Shown here piece by piece: positions 28,432 through 37,397 of a stretch of 64,000 nt of DNA (positions are counted from its first letter, which is position 1; every line of letters starts with the position of its first letter). Origin of the DNA: Saprospiraceae bacterium (GTDB taxonomy: Bacteria > Bacteroidota > Bacteroidia > Chitinophagales > Saprospiraceae); NCBI GenBank assembly GCA_016718505.1, contig JADKDE010000002.1, positions 124,001 to 188,000 on the forward strand, written 5' to 3'. The position numbers and the translations under genes were made by a program. The notes under the pieces were generated by a model. That model was not told where the DNA came from. It did not search any database and was given only the letters and a program-made list of their open reading frames with translations.

Positions 28432-29424
28432 ATGAAAATTGCAGTCGTAGGTGCTACTGGATTGGTAGGTGGAGCTATTTTAAGAGTATTGGAAGAGAGA
28501 AAATTTCCAGTAACCGAGCTGATTCCCGTCGCTTCCGAGCGGTCCATTGGTTCTACCATCCAATTTAAAGGCAATCCCATTACGGTTGTGGGCTACGAAG
28601 AAGCCATCGCTAGACAGCCCCAGATAGCTATCTTTTCTGCAGGTGGAACCACGAGCCTAGAGTTGGCCCCGAAATTCGCAGAGGCTGGAATTATCGTCAT
28701 TGACAATTCGTCCGCATGGCGCATGGATCCCACCAAAAAACTCATAGTTCCCGAAGTAAATGCCAATGTTTTGACTCGTGAAGATAAAATCATCGCAAAC
28801 CCCAATTGTAGCACCATTCAGATGGTTGTCGCATTAAAGCCGCTCCACGATGCTTACAATATCCAAAGAGTAGTGGTTTCAACCTATCAATCTGTGACGG
28901 GTACTGGCAAGAAAGCCGTGGACCAATTGACGCATGAAAGACAAGGAATCATGGATGGACCAAGGGCTTATCCCCACCCAATCGACATGAATGTCCTGCC
29001 TCATATAGATTCGTTCTTGGAGAATGGATATACCAAGGAGGAAATGAAAATGATCAACGAAACTCAAAAAATCCTAGGCGACAAATCCGTCCAAGTGACC
29101 GCTACGACGGTGCGAGTCCCTGCGATGGGAGGACATTCTGAAGCTGTCAATATACAGTTCAGCCGCGATTTTCACCTCAAAGACATCGTGGACATTCTTC
29201 AGAAAGCACCTGGTATCACCGTCCAAGATGACGTCCAAAACAATCTCTATCCGATGCCCATCACAGCTCAAGATAAGGACGATGTTTTCGTTGGTCGAAT
29301 CCGACGCGATGAGAGTCAGCCGAACACCTTGAACCTGTGGATCGTCTCAGACAATCTCCGCAAAGGAGCGGCTACGAACGCGATCCAAATCGCAGAATAC
29401 ATTCTCGAAAGCGATTTGCTTTAG
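28432..29424 (+). CDS. asd: Aspartate-semialdehyde dehydrogenase
   Basis: The 330-residue enzyme reduces aspartyl phosphate to aspartate semialdehyde with NADPH, the branch point to lysine, diaminopimelate, threonine and methionine. Motifs include the N-terminal GATGLVGG, the FSAGG and DNSSAWRMD segments, the catalytic Cys126 in NPNCSTIQM, and VRVPAMGGHSEAVN. Full length and intact. It stands alone between the divergent lamin-tail gene and a family A element. Confidence 0.96.
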   Translation: MKIAVVGATGLVGGAILRVLEERKFPVTELIPVASERSIGSTIQFKGNPITVVGYEEAIARQPQIAIFSAGGTTSLELAPKFAEAGIIVIDNSSAWRMDPTKKLIVPEVNANVLTREDKIIANPNCSTIQMVVALKPLHDAYNIQRVVVSTYQSVTGTGKKAVDQLTHERQGIMDGPRAYPHPIDMNVLPHIDSFLENGYTKEEMKMINETQKILGDKSVQVTATTVRVPAMGGHSEAVNIQFSRDFHLKDIVDILQKAPGITVQDDVQNNLYPMPITAQDKDDVFVGRIRRDESQPNTLNLWIVSDNLRKGAATNAIQIAEYILESDLL

Positions 29425-29447
29425 ATATTTTTTAGAAGATTTTTTGG

Positions 29448-29558
29448 GGCGCATCCCTCCTCGTCATTGAGACGAAATCGGGTCGGGCCATTCATGGCTT
29501 TGGTCTCTTCGAGACTCATGTCACCTTCAGCGACACGACCATTACTGTCCCTTGCGCA
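29448..29558 (+). repeat. Family A structured intergenic element, copy A5
   Basis: The terminal stem is GCGCA (29449-29453) with TGCGC (29553-29557). Hairpin 1 is TCGTC/GACGA (29461-29475), then TCGGGTCGGGC. Arm 2 is GTCTC/GAGAC with a TTC loop (29503-29515), and a TGTC/GACA arm follows. It sits just after asd. Confidence 0.8.
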
Positions 29559-29622
29559 GGCTGAACCAAATTCCACAAAACATCAAAATATTATTTTGAT
29601 ATTTTGTCCATTAAGCCAAGAA

Positions 29623-29994
29623 TTATCTCTTGACATATTTTTTTTCTTTTGAGGTGATTATTATGGATGCCAAAATCTTATTTAGTTCTTGAATGTCGAG
29701 TATGAAGGAACTGTATTGAGCTTTTTCTAAGTATTCCGACTGAAATATTAATTCTAACCAATATTCAGTCTCATTAGCTTCTTTTTGAGCAATTGCCAAT
29801 TTATGAATGAAGTCAGCAGTACTTTCAGCGTGTTCAGCTTCCCTTACCAAAGCTCCCACAGCAGTTCCACTTCTCAATAATTGTTTACTCAAAACAAACT
29901 CCTTTTTTTCAATCAAAAGTTTATTCAATTTCACAATTCGTAGAGCAAAAGCAAAACTTTTATCCTTAATTATATTAGGTTTCTTCCCTCCCAT
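29623..29994 (-). CDS. Four-helix-bundle protein (S23/Avd-like)
   Basis: The 123-residue protein belongs to the 23S rRNA intervening-sequence/four-helix-bundle family: SFAFALRIVKLNKLLIEK, the conserved LLRSGTAVGALVREAEHAES, KLAIAQKEANETEYWLELI, and a final helix. Members form barrel-like pentamers and include the Avd accessory protein of diversity-generating retroelements. No reverse transcriptase or variable/template repeat is in the window. An array of AATTC-containing units (29998-30150) begins at its start codon. Its cellular role is unknown. Confidence 0.88.
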   Translation of the reverse strand: MGGKKPNIIKDKSFAFALRIVKLNKLLIEKKEFVLSKQLLRSGTAVGALVREAEHAESTADFIHKLAIAQKEANETEYWLELIFQSEYLEKAQYSSFILDIQELNKILASIIITSKEKKYVKR

Positions 29995-29997
29995 AAT

Positions 29998-30150
29998 TCA
30001 TAAATCAAAATTCAAAATTCCCCATTCCCAATTCCCAATTCATAATTCCCAATTCCCAATTCATAATTCATAATTCCCCATTCACAATTCCCCATTCCCA
30101 ATTCACAATTCAAAATTCCCCATTCACAATTCCCAATTCAAAATTCCAAG
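29998..30150. repeat. Degenerate AATTC-based short tandem array
   Basis: About 150 bp of roughly 18-20 units of 7-8 bp, each containing ATTC and ending CCC, CAT, CAC or CAA (for example AATTCCC, AATTCAT, AATTCAC). Spacing is regular but the unit is variable. It fills the gap between the four-helix-bundle gene and the downstream end of the lipoprotein gene. It is too short-period for CRISPR. Confidence 0.85.
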
Positions 30151-30154
30151 CTTT

Positions 30155-31024
30155 TTATTCTTTTCTCCATGCAGGAATGAGCCCTCTTAAGCCCATATCT
30201 ACCACGTTTTCAAAGGAGCCTGGGTCCACGTCCCATTTTCCATTGGCATTGGTATCGACCCACTCAAAACTCTTATTGACCGAAAGATTCATAGTGACGA
30301 TGATATTTTGAGTTTCATTAGGATTGATGGTGAGTTTTTCTGCAAATTTGCCAGTGACCACACAAGAGCCAGCAGGGATGGGCGAGCTAGCGAATAAAGG
30401 ATTGGGCACGGTGGTGACGCCCTCAGGACTTTGTCCAGATAAGACACCTGCTAGGCTTTCAAAGCCCCAATAGCCTTGCTTTCTATTGGCATTGACGGTT
30501 AGTAATTGATTTTTTACCTTGTGTTCGGTTATGTAAGTATTGAACCCTACGAAGCTGGCTATGGTGCCCGTATAGGGTTGTCCTAGATAGTGAAATTGCA
30601 CGTCATAGTTTTGATAGGAGAGAGACAATCGTACCCACTCATAGTCCCCTGGAGTGATTTCGCTTAGAGGAATTTCCAAGAATATTTCTCCAGGCTTTTT
30701 AATGATAGATTTCGAGAAGTCGATGGCACTGGTACCTCCTTGAGTGGTCTCAGGAGCGTGATAGACCACATGGCCTTTCCCCAATTGTGTAAAAGCATTT
30801 GGAGCTAATTCTAAATAATGAGCTGATATGCCATTGAAGGAAGGATTTTGCCCAGCATTGCCAGCAGGAATCGTTGCTACATTGCCAATATTGCCCAGCC
30901 TAACTTGGTTGGGATCAACTGCCAATTTTACGATGAGCTTTGGTTGGACGATTGGATCTTCTTTCTTGGTACAAGCAGTAACCAAAAGAAGCAATAAAAA
31001 TGGAATTAAGCTGAATTTTTTCAT
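30155..31024 (-). CDS. Lipoprotein of unknown function
   Basis: The 289-residue protein has a lipoprotein signal (LLLLLVTAC, cysteine about residue 18) and then a serine- and lysine-poor beta-rich body with DYEWVRLSLSYQNYDVQFHY, GYWGFESLAGVLSG and ESFEW-like strands. Near the C-terminus, DTNANGKWDVDPG resembles a single calcium-binding EF-hand/dockerin-like loop. I do not recognise the family. Likely anchored in the outer membrane. It stands alone between the AATTC array and a family A element. Confidence 0.75.
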   Translation of the reverse strand: MKKFSLIPFLLLLLVTACTKKEDPIVQPKLIVKLAVDPNQVRLGNIGNVATIPAGNAGQNPSFNGISAHYLELAPNAFTQLGKGHVVYHAPETTQGGTSAIDFSKSIIKKPGEIFLEIPLSEITPGDYEWVRLSLSYQNYDVQFHYLGQPYTGTIASFVGFNTYITEHKVKNQLLTVNANRKQGYWGFESLAGVLSGQSPEGVTTVPNPLFASSPIPAGSCVVTGKFAEKLTINPNETQNIIVTMNLSVNKSFEWVDTNANGKWDVDPGSFENVVDMGLRGLIPAWRKE

Positions 31025-31100
31025 AGTGATTTCTTAACTAGGTTATGACGAAATTTATTGTATTTTCATTTTCAAAAAGACGTTTTTCCTTAAAAACAGG

Positions 31101-31198
31101 TGCGTCAGGGATCGGACCAATCACCGTAGGTGAGTCAGCATGACCGCAGCGCAGCGCAGTTGGGAAGAGCCCGACCCTTCTTTAGAAGGGGGACGCCA
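31101..31198 (-). repeat. Family A structured intergenic element, copy A6
   Basis: Minus orientation. The terminal stem is GCGTC (31192-31196 read in reverse) with GACGC at 31102-31106. Hairpin 1 on the minus strand is CCCTTCT/AGAAGGG, followed directly by GTCGGGCTCTTCCC. It lies between the lipoprotein and the choice-of-anchor B gene. Confidence 0.75.
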
Positions 31199-31245
31199 TC
31201 ATCAAAATAAATCAATTACGCCATTTTTATCAGCGTATGATTTGG

Positions 31246-32841
31246 TTATTTCAAGAGCTTGATGGTACTTGATTTCCCTTTTTGGTTGGTGATTTTTACG
31301 AAATAAATCCCAGGCAAAAGATCTGACCCAATGGTTGTGTAGCCTTGATTTTGAGACAATATTTCACTGCCAACTTGTACACCCGAAATGGACAATATTT
31401 CGAGATTGCCCGAATTGCTATCGGCTCCGAGTGCATATTCTAATACTGTCTTATCCTTGTGATAAAGTAATTTCAAGCTCGGATCTTGCAAGCTGGATGC
31501 GCTGGCTCTGATTTGAATAGGTCGAAGTACGACATTTTTTGTAAGCAAACTATCGTTGAATAAATCGACATCGATTTGGAGTGGAAAATAACCACTCTTC
31601 TCATAAGTAACAGAGTATGTGCCACTTATACCAATTCCTGTTTTGTAAATACCTTGTCCGTTCGAAACCCTTTGGCCAACAGTAGGATGATTTATGGAAA
31701 CTTTGACATCGGATAACAAAGCCCCAGTAATCGAATCGGTCACTTTGCCTTCAAGCCAACATGCGTGCTTATATTGTGGGGTAAAAATCCAAAGCCCACC
31801 TTCGATATCAGATGCTATGAGATTGCCTGAAGGGAAGTAAGGATATACGCCCCAAACGCCATGATAGCCCCCTTCATTGACGAGATACGTGTCGTAGTGA
31901 GCTACTTCGATCAGGTTGTCTGGGTGTTTTCCATCGATGACGCTGATGCCATCAGTATAGTAGGCCGTCACGATAAAGTCATCGCCAACCACATGAACAT
32001 TGTGAGGCACTACGTCTGTGTTTTTGGTCTCATTGCGCCAAAATTTATCCACGTTGAATATATTGTTGAGGTTTTGGATATCGTAGGAACCAACGGGCAG
32101 ATTGACAGGAATCTCTTCCGTTGTGAAAAGATGGGTTTGGCTGTTGTTGGTCCAAGCATTGTGTGAATATCCATTGTTGAGGGTAATATTTGCTAGAAAA
32201 TAGGTGCTGTCCTTTTTTGCGATATTGTAGATATTGACTCCTGCGCCACCGCAAGAAGCATAAAGTCTATCCCCGATCGCGTACGAATCGTGGCAGTATG
32301 GACCATTAATCTTACCAATAATAGTTGGGTTAGTCGGGTCGGGTTTTGTGTCTAGGATTACGGAAGCTCCCTTGGTAGAATTGCCTCCACCATTTAAGTA
32401 TAAAAATCCATTTTCATCGTTGGTAATGGTATGACCTTTGCGATAAACAGAAGTGACACCAGGAACATTGAAGTCCATGTTTTTAGACCAAGTAACTGTG
32501 TCTGGCAATGTAGCTAATGAAATAATTTGTATGGCAGGACCCGCTTCAGATGTCACGTAACAATAATCATCAATAACCTTCATTTCGCGCCATTGACTGT
32601 TGTTTCCACCTATGAATCCTTTTTGGATGGGAATCGTGGGGTCAGTTATGTCATATATCAAAGTACCCGACTCTACGCCGATGATGGCATATTCTTTGCC
32701 ATGAGCGGAATATCCCCAACATGAACTCGAAGCTTCGTTGTAGGGAATATGTGCCTTAAGAGTGAGATTCAATTGGGCGAAAATAAAGGAAGGAATAGTG
32801 GATATTAGAATGACCAATACCTTAATGTATGAGCTTTTCAA
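31246..32841 (-). CDS. Choice-of-anchor B family protein with T9SS sorting domain
   Basis: The 531-residue protein has a signal peptide (to SFIFAQ). A region of LVIVD-like beta-propeller repeats (about 25-370; for example VIDDYCYVTSEAGPAIQII, YNIAKKDSTYF, GISVIDGKHPDNLI) follows, then a carboxypeptidase-regulatory-like module (EGKVTDSITGALLSDVKVSI). It ends in a short T9SS-type sorting domain (LEILSISGVQVGSEIL ... GIYFVKITNQKGKS). This matches the choice-of-anchor B family, whose members share the propeller but vary in the surface anchor. It starts 26 bp after the fabI stop on the same strand. Confidence 0.85.
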   Translation of the reverse strand: MKSSYIKVLVILISTIPSFIFAQLNLTLKAHIPYNEASSSCWGYSAHGKEYAIIGVESGTLIYDITDPTIPIQKGFIGGNNSQWREMKVIDDYCYVTSEAGPAIQIISLATLPDTVTWSKNMDFNVPGVTSVYRKGHTITNDENGFLYLNGGGNSTKGASVILDTKPDPTNPTIIGKINGPYCHDSYAIGDRLYASCGGAGVNIYNIAKKDSTYFLANITLNNGYSHNAWTNNSQTHLFTTEEIPVNLPVGSYDIQNLNNIFNVDKFWRNETKNTDVVPHNVHVVGDDFIVTAYYTDGISVIDGKHPDNLIEVAHYDTYLVNEGGYHGVWGVYPYFPSGNLIASDIEGGLWIFTPQYKHACWLEGKVTDSITGALLSDVKVSINHPTVGQRVSNGQGIYKTGIGISGTYSVTYEKSGYFPLQIDVDLFNDSLLTKNVVLRPIQIRASASSLQDPSLKLLYHKDKTVLEYALGADSNSGNLEILSISGVQVGSEILSQNQGYTTIGSDLLPGIYFVKITNQKGKSSTIKLLK

Positions 32842-32867
32842 CGTAAATAATTTATATAAAAAAAAAT

Positions 32868-33674
32868 TTATTCAATATTCAGCAGTGCAGGATTCATACC
32901 CATAGAAGAAAATCCACCATCGTGGAATAAATTTTGCATGGTGACCATCCTAGTCAAATCTGAAAACATAACCACACAATAGTCAGCACAAGAACTGGCG
33001 TCTGCATTGCCCAAAGGGGACATTTTGTTGGCGTATTCAAAAAATTCTTTGAATCCTTTGACACCGCTGCCAGCAGTCGTCCATGTAGGTGACTGGCTGA
33101 TGGTGTTTACTCTCACTTTCTTATGAGTACCAAGATGGTATCCGAAGCTTCGACCGATAGACTCCAAAAGGGCTTTGGCGTCGGCCATTTCGTTATAATC
33201 TGGAAATATTCTTTGAGCAGCGATATAAGAAAGAGCTAACACAGAACCTCCTTCATTCAACGCATCCAACTTAAGAGCTGACTGCATGAGTTTGTGAAAT
33301 GAAAGAGCAGAAATATCCATGGTTTTTTGCATCCACTCATAATTGAGGTCCGTATAATCTTTACCCTTTCTGAGGTTTAAGGACATACCGATCGAGTGGA
33401 GAATGAAGTCAATTTTACCTCCAAAATGCTCCATAGATTTGGTCAAGAGATTCTCAAGATCTTCAACAGAAGTAGCATCGGCAGGAATAATGGGTGCATT
33501 GATTTTCTCTCCTAATTGATTGATGACCCCTAGTCTCATGGCTACGGGAGCGTTGGTTAGGACAATGGAAGCCCCTTCTTCGTGACATTTTTCAGCAACA
33601 AGCCAAGCAATACTTTGGGTATCTAAAGCTCCGAATATTATTCCTTTTTTACCTTTTAATAGATTATACGACAT
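32868..33674 (-). CDS. fabI: Enoyl-[acyl-carrier-protein] reductase (NADH)
   Basis: The 268-residue SDR-fold enzyme performs the last step of each fatty-acid elongation cycle. FabI features are present: N-terminal GIIFGALDTQSIAW in place of the classical GxxxGxG, HSIGMS, the catalytic pair Tyr-x6-9-Tyr-x6-Lys in SYIAAQRIFPDYNEMADAK, and NTISQSPTWTTAGSGV near the C-terminus. Full length and intact. A minus-strand TATATTTG at 33702-33695 lies about 20 bp before its start. Confidence 0.95.
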   Translation of the reverse strand: MSYNLLKGKKGIIFGALDTQSIAWLVAEKCHEEGASIVLTNAPVAMRLGVINQLGEKINAPIIPADATSVEDLENLLTKSMEHFGGKIDFILHSIGMSLNLRKGKDYTDLNYEWMQKTMDISALSFHKLMQSALKLDALNEGGSVLALSYIAAQRIFPDYNEMADAKALLESIGRSFGYHLGTHKKVRVNTISQSPTWTTAGSGVKGFKEFFEYANKMSPLGNADASSCADYCVVMFSDLTRMVTMQNLFHDGGFSSMGMNPALLNIE

Positions 33675-33694
33675 ACAAATTTATATTTAGCATG

Positions 33695-33702
33695 CAAATA
33701 TA
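33695..33702 (-). promoter_or_regulatory. -7 element for fabI
   Basis: Minus-strand TATATTTGCA matches TAnnTTTG with the commonly seen following CA. Predicted start near 33690 leaves about 16 nt of leader. No TTTG at standard spacing. Confidence 0.45.
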
Positions 33703-33751
33703 AAGGATGTTGACCAAAAAATATGAAAAAATAACGAGGGGTGGAAAAGTC

Positions 33752-34213
33752 TTATTGCAACTTAAGCAAAGCGGTTTCTACTTCGAGGATATAATCTTTA
33801 TACTCAGCACTGTGAGTGGTAGCATTTAAATCAATAGACCACTTATTTACTACGCCATTTACCCTTGATTCGAAGAAGATTCCACCCATTTGTCCAGTGT
33901 CAGGGTTGCCAAATTTCTTATTAGGATTTTCGTTTAAATATGTAGGAAAAGTGCTTTTTACATTTTGACAGATTTGTATAAGATCTAAGCCCATAGGCTC
34001 TGCTATAAAGGAGTAGTTAGCTCCGTCGAATGTATCCATACGATCTCTAAATGCGATGGCATTTTCAACTTTATAAAATGCAGCGCAATCGCCAGAGCAA
34101 TTTGAGTAAAGTTTACCGAAAATAAAATAATCTGACTCAAACTTTACTTCGTCAGGCCTACACGTGGCGAAAGCAAATAATATAAAAATAGCAAAAATTG
34201 AACTCTTCTTCAT
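33752..34213 (-). CDS. Small putative lipoprotein
   Basis: The 153-residue protein has a hydrophobic N-terminus followed by AFATCRPDE, a weak lipobox with cysteine about residue 18, and then no membrane segment. The body (FESDYFIFGKLYSNCSGDCAAFYKVEN ... WSIDLNATTHSAEYKDYILEVE) includes two or three cysteines. I do not recognise the family. It stands upstream of fabI on the same strand with a 77-bp gap and probably has its own transcript. Confidence 0.6.
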   Translation of the reverse strand: MKKSSIFAIFILFAFATCRPDEVKFESDYFIFGKLYSNCSGDCAAFYKVENAIAFRDRMDTFDGANYSFIAEPMGLDLIQICQNVKSTFPTYLNENPNKKFGNPDTGQMGGIFFESRVNGVVNKWSIDLNATTHSAEYKDYILEVETALLKLQ

Positions 34214-34614
34214 GTATTTTTTGTTAAATTAGTACACTAAAACTCCTAATAATTATTTTATGAGACTAACAATTAGCGATAAAGATACATGAATATGGAA
34301 TACCGCTGCTTCGTTTACATTTTTTATTACTACATAAAAGTGGAATTTTTAAAAAATAACTTTTCATAATCACATGGATAATTTTAGGATTTATACTTTT
34401 CCATATGAAATATTCTTGTGGTAGAATAACGTATGTTTTAATATTTTTTACCAAATCCATATTTTAAACATTTCGATTTTTTCTAATTGTGTTGGAAATT
34501 TTCGTTAAAGTTATATTAAACTCCAAAGAAAAAAAGGGGATTATAAAAATAAAACTGAAATTTGCCCTTGTTTTATTAGAAGTTCAAATATCTTAAACTT
34601 AGTTAGTACACAAT
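34214..34614. other. AT-rich intergenic region
   Basis: About 400 bp between divergent genes. A 64-codon minus-strand frame (34266-34460) has no family-like features and I do not call it. No canonical promoter or hairpin stands out. Confidence 0.5.
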
Positions 34615-36090
34615 ATGAAGCAGATTTTTATCTTACTTAGTTTCATTTTGCTCATTGGCAAGATACAAGCAAATTCGATTCCACAAGACACCACACCAAC
34701 CTATGACCCCTACAAGTTGGTTGTCAAGGCTAATAACTATAAAGAAAAGCAAATTGTACTTGCCTTTTATGCAGGGGAAAATCAATATGTTTTCGACACA
34801 ACTGAGGTAAATGCTCAAGGCCTTTTTGTATTTGAAGGCAATAAAAAAAATATGAAACCGGGTATCTATATGATCATTACATTGCCCGATAACAAGTTCA
34901 TTCAGGTGCTGATAGATCAAAAAAATAGGAAGTTTACCATCGAATTCGATGCTGCCGATTTGAATAAGCCTGTAAAAGCAAAAGGGTCCCCTGAAAATGA
35001 AGCATTTTATGCCTATTTGACATTCCTTGCAGACAAAAATGTCCTTGCTGATACTACGAGAAAAATGCTTGCAGCAGAAAAGGATGAGACTCAAAAAAAG
35101 AAATACGAAAAAATCCTAAAGGATCTCGATACGGAGGTAAAAGCTTTCCAAGAAAAAGTTTTTAAGGCTCCTTCCAATCCATTTTTAACAAAGATATTAA
35201 GATCTAGTAATGAGCCCGTAGTTCCTACATTTGAAGGCCATCCAGACACAGTCCAGTTGCGCCGCTACTTGTATTATAAAGAGCATTATTTTGACAATAT
35301 AGATTTAGGTGATTCTGTGATGTTTCGCACACCCACGCTTCACCAAAAAGTGAATTTTTATATTGAAAAACTGACTCCAGTACACCCCGATTCATTCGCT
35401 TTGTCTGTGGATAGAATCTTAAAATTGATGGAGCCTTCCAAGGAAACTTGGCAACACTATGTTTTCTATTTTACCAATTATTTTTCAAAGTCAAAATATG
35501 TCGGTATGGATGCCGTGGTGGTACACTGCACTGAAAATTACTTGATGAGTCCTAAAATGGCTGGTGCGCTGAATGCTGAAAAAGCTAAAACATTCATTGA
35601 TGATGTGAAAAGAAGTAAGATGACTCTTATCGGTAAAATTGCACCGAATATCGTGATGTTTGACAAGAATAAAAAGCCAGTAGCACTGCATGATATCCAG
35701 TCTCCTTATGTTGTGATGATATTTTGGAAACCTGACTGTGGGCACTGTCAGAAGACGATGCCAGATGTAACAGGAATACAAGAAAGATTGAAGAGTAAAG
35801 GTGTAAAAATATTGTCTATCTGTGGACAATCTGGCGACAAAGAATCTGATTGTTGGAAATTTGTTGAAGAAAAGAATCTTGGTAGTTTATTGAATGTTTC
35901 AGACAGAGATGGATACTCTAATTACTCGTACTATTATGATCTGAGAGTGACGCCAAAAGTATTTATTTTGGACTCTAAAAAAGAAATAATTTCGTCAAAG
36001 ATAGGCGTCGAGCAAATAGAAGAAGTGATGGAAAATTTGATAGAATATAATAAGAAGAAGGAGGAAGAAAAAGCTTCTGGCAAATATTAA
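34615..36090 (+). CDS. Secreted thioredoxin-fold protein with DUF4369/DUF5106-type N-terminus
   Basis: The 491-residue protein has a signal peptide (MKQIFILLSFILLIGKIQAN). A beta-rich N-terminal domain of the DUF4369 kind (about 25-125), a helical middle part resembling DUF5106, and a C-terminal TlpA-like thioredoxin domain follow. The domain shows VMIFWKPDCGHCQKTMP, with a CxxC active site (Cys-Gly-His-Cys), and the cis-proline segment DLRVTPKVFILD. Such proteins are periplasmic disulfide reductases or electron carriers in Bacteroidota. It ends in a charged EEEKASGKY tail. Followed 16 bp later by the DUF2721 gene. Confidence 0.87.
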   Translation: MKQIFILLSFILLIGKIQANSIPQDTTPTYDPYKLVVKANNYKEKQIVLAFYAGENQYVFDTTEVNAQGLFVFEGNKKNMKPGIYMIITLPDNKFIQVLIDQKNRKFTIEFDAADLNKPVKAKGSPENEAFYAYLTFLADKNVLADTTRKMLAAEKDETQKKKYEKILKDLDTEVKAFQEKVFKAPSNPFLTKILRSSNEPVVPTFEGHPDTVQLRRYLYYKEHYFDNIDLGDSVMFRTPTLHQKVNFYIEKLTPVHPDSFALSVDRILKLMEPSKETWQHYVFYFTNYFSKSKYVGMDAVVVHCTENYLMSPKMAGALNAEKAKTFIDDVKRSKMTLIGKIAPNIVMFDKNKKPVALHDIQSPYVVMIFWKPDCGHCQKTMPDVTGIQERLKSKGVKILSICGQSGDKESDCWKFVEEKNLGSLLNVSDRDGYSNYSYYYDLRVTPKVFILDSKKEIISSKIGVEQIEEVMENLIEYNKKKEEEKASGKY

Positions 36091-36106
36091 TAAAAGGAAA
36101 TAGGTT

Positions 36107-36505
36107 TTGGAAGAAGGACTAAGCATCACGACGCCCGCCTTACTTTTTTCGGCGACATCGTTCATATTGATGAGTTATACCACTCGATTTTTAGCACTAG
36201 CCAACGTCATTAGAAAATTATGTGACGACTATGCTTCAGACCCCTCTGAGATTTTATTATTTCAGATCAAGATCTTGGACAAAAGAATAAACTACGTTCG
36301 ATTGAGCCAACTTATATGTATAGGCAGCCTTTTCGCTGGTGTATTCAGCATGTTGGTTATTTATTTTCGACATGTGACAGCGGGATTTATTTTCTTTGGG
36401 ATTTCAATGGCATTTCTACTCGTTTCCTTAATTTTCGCAGGCCTGGAGATCAATATTTCTTCTGATGCCCTAAAAGTGCAAATAAAACAGACCATAAAGA
36501 CCTAG
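36107..36505 (+). CDS. DUF2721 membrane protein (TTG start)
   Basis: The 132-residue protein has three predicted membrane segments (ALLFSATSFILMSYTTRFLALA; LSQLICIGSLFAGVFSMLVIYF; GFIFFGISMAFLLVSLIFAGLEI) and the RINYVRLSQL loop typical of DUF2721. The start is TTG at 36107: the first in-frame ATG comes about 21 codons on and would remove the first helix. It lies 16 bp after the thioredoxin-fold gene, so probably shares its transcript. Role unknown. Confidence 0.75.
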   Translation: MEEGLSITTPALLFSATSFILMSYTTRFLALANVIRKLCDDYASDPSEILLFQIKILDKRINYVRLSQLICIGSLFAGVFSMLVIYFRHVTAGFIFFGISMAFLLVSLIFAGLEINISSDALKVQIKQTIKT

Positions 36506-36590
36506 CGATTGTGCCTAATTTAGCTCAAGAGTTTGATGGTTAAGATTTATATAAAAAAGAAAATTCTTATCTTGTGTTAAAAATGGGATT

Positions 36591-37283
36591 ATGAGTGAAT
36601 TTTTGAAAAAACTAAAGGGGCTTTTTGTGGAGGAAGTTCCAATGGATCAGGGCAGTGCAGCCACACCTCCACCTGCTGAAACTAAAGCTAGGGAAAATCC
36701 ATCTAAATCTACTTCTCCAAACCAATCTGTCCCCCAAACGCAGCCATCCAGTCCTGCTAAAACATACAAAGGGAATGAGTCTTTCGACGAGATATTGTAC
36801 CAAGCGATGGAGAAAGCCAATCAAAGCGGGTTCGACTATCTCGAGTTCAAACAGTCATTGAAATCGCTCCAAAATATGGGTATGACAGATGAAGTAAAGT
36901 ATAAGTCTGCATTTGCTATGGCCCAAACCATGGGTGTTCAAAAACAGCCTTTATTGGACAGTGCATCCCATTATATACAAGTGTTGGGCAATGAGGAAAG
37001 CGCATTTTCGAAGGCACTGCAAAAGCAAATTAACGAGCAAATAGACCTCAAAAAAACTCAAATCCAAGCCGAACAAAATAATTCAGATCAAAAGCTCAAA
37101 ACCATCGCAGAACTTACCAAAGAAATAGAACTGCATAAGGTGGAAATTGAAAAACTCACCAAGCAAATGGCAGAAGTCAGTTCAAAAATAGAAAATACCA
37201 AAGGACAATTCAATTCCGCATATCAACAGTTGGTAGGACAAATCCAAGCAGATATCGAAAAAATGAAACTTTATTTAGCTTAA
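36591..37283 (+). CDS. Coiled-coil protein of unknown function, first gene of transporter cluster
   Basis: The 230-residue cytoplasmic protein has a proline/serine-rich disordered stretch (about 20-60), a globular helical region (ESFDEILYQAMEKANQSGFDYLEFKQSL ... KQPLLDSASHYIQVLG), and a C-terminal coiled coil of about 90 residues (TIAELTKEIELHKVEIEKLTKQM). I do not recognise a named family. It precedes the membrane coiled-coil protein and the solute-binding/OmpA fusion on the same strand, suggesting a shared task. Confidence 0.6.
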   Translation: MSEFLKKLKGLFVEEVPMDQGSAATPPPAETKARENPSKSTSPNQSVPQTQPSSPAKTYKGNESFDEILYQAMEKANQSGFDYLEFKQSLKSLQNMGMTDEVKYKSAFAMAQTMGVQKQPLLDSASHYIQVLGNEESAFSKALQKQINEQIDLKKTQIQAEQNNSDQKLKTIAELTKEIELHKVEIEKLTKQMAEVSSKIENTKGQFNSAYQQLVGQIQADIEKMKLYLA

Positions 37284-37397
37284 AAGGCTTATTATGTCTT
37301 GAAAATTAAATTGAAAATCTGATATTTATCTATTAATTTTGTGAAAATTACATTTAACTTAATTCTTGTTTAACTACACAATTAACCAACTAATAAT

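Noticed and set aside
29998..30150. CRISPR array
   Set aside because: Units are 7-8 bp without spacers, and there are no cas genes.
29623..30150. Diversity-generating retroelement
   Set aside because: No reverse transcriptase and no template/variable repeat pair nearby.
34266..34460. 64-codon minus-strand frame
   Set aside because: AT-rich, no recognisable features, no promoter; judged chance.
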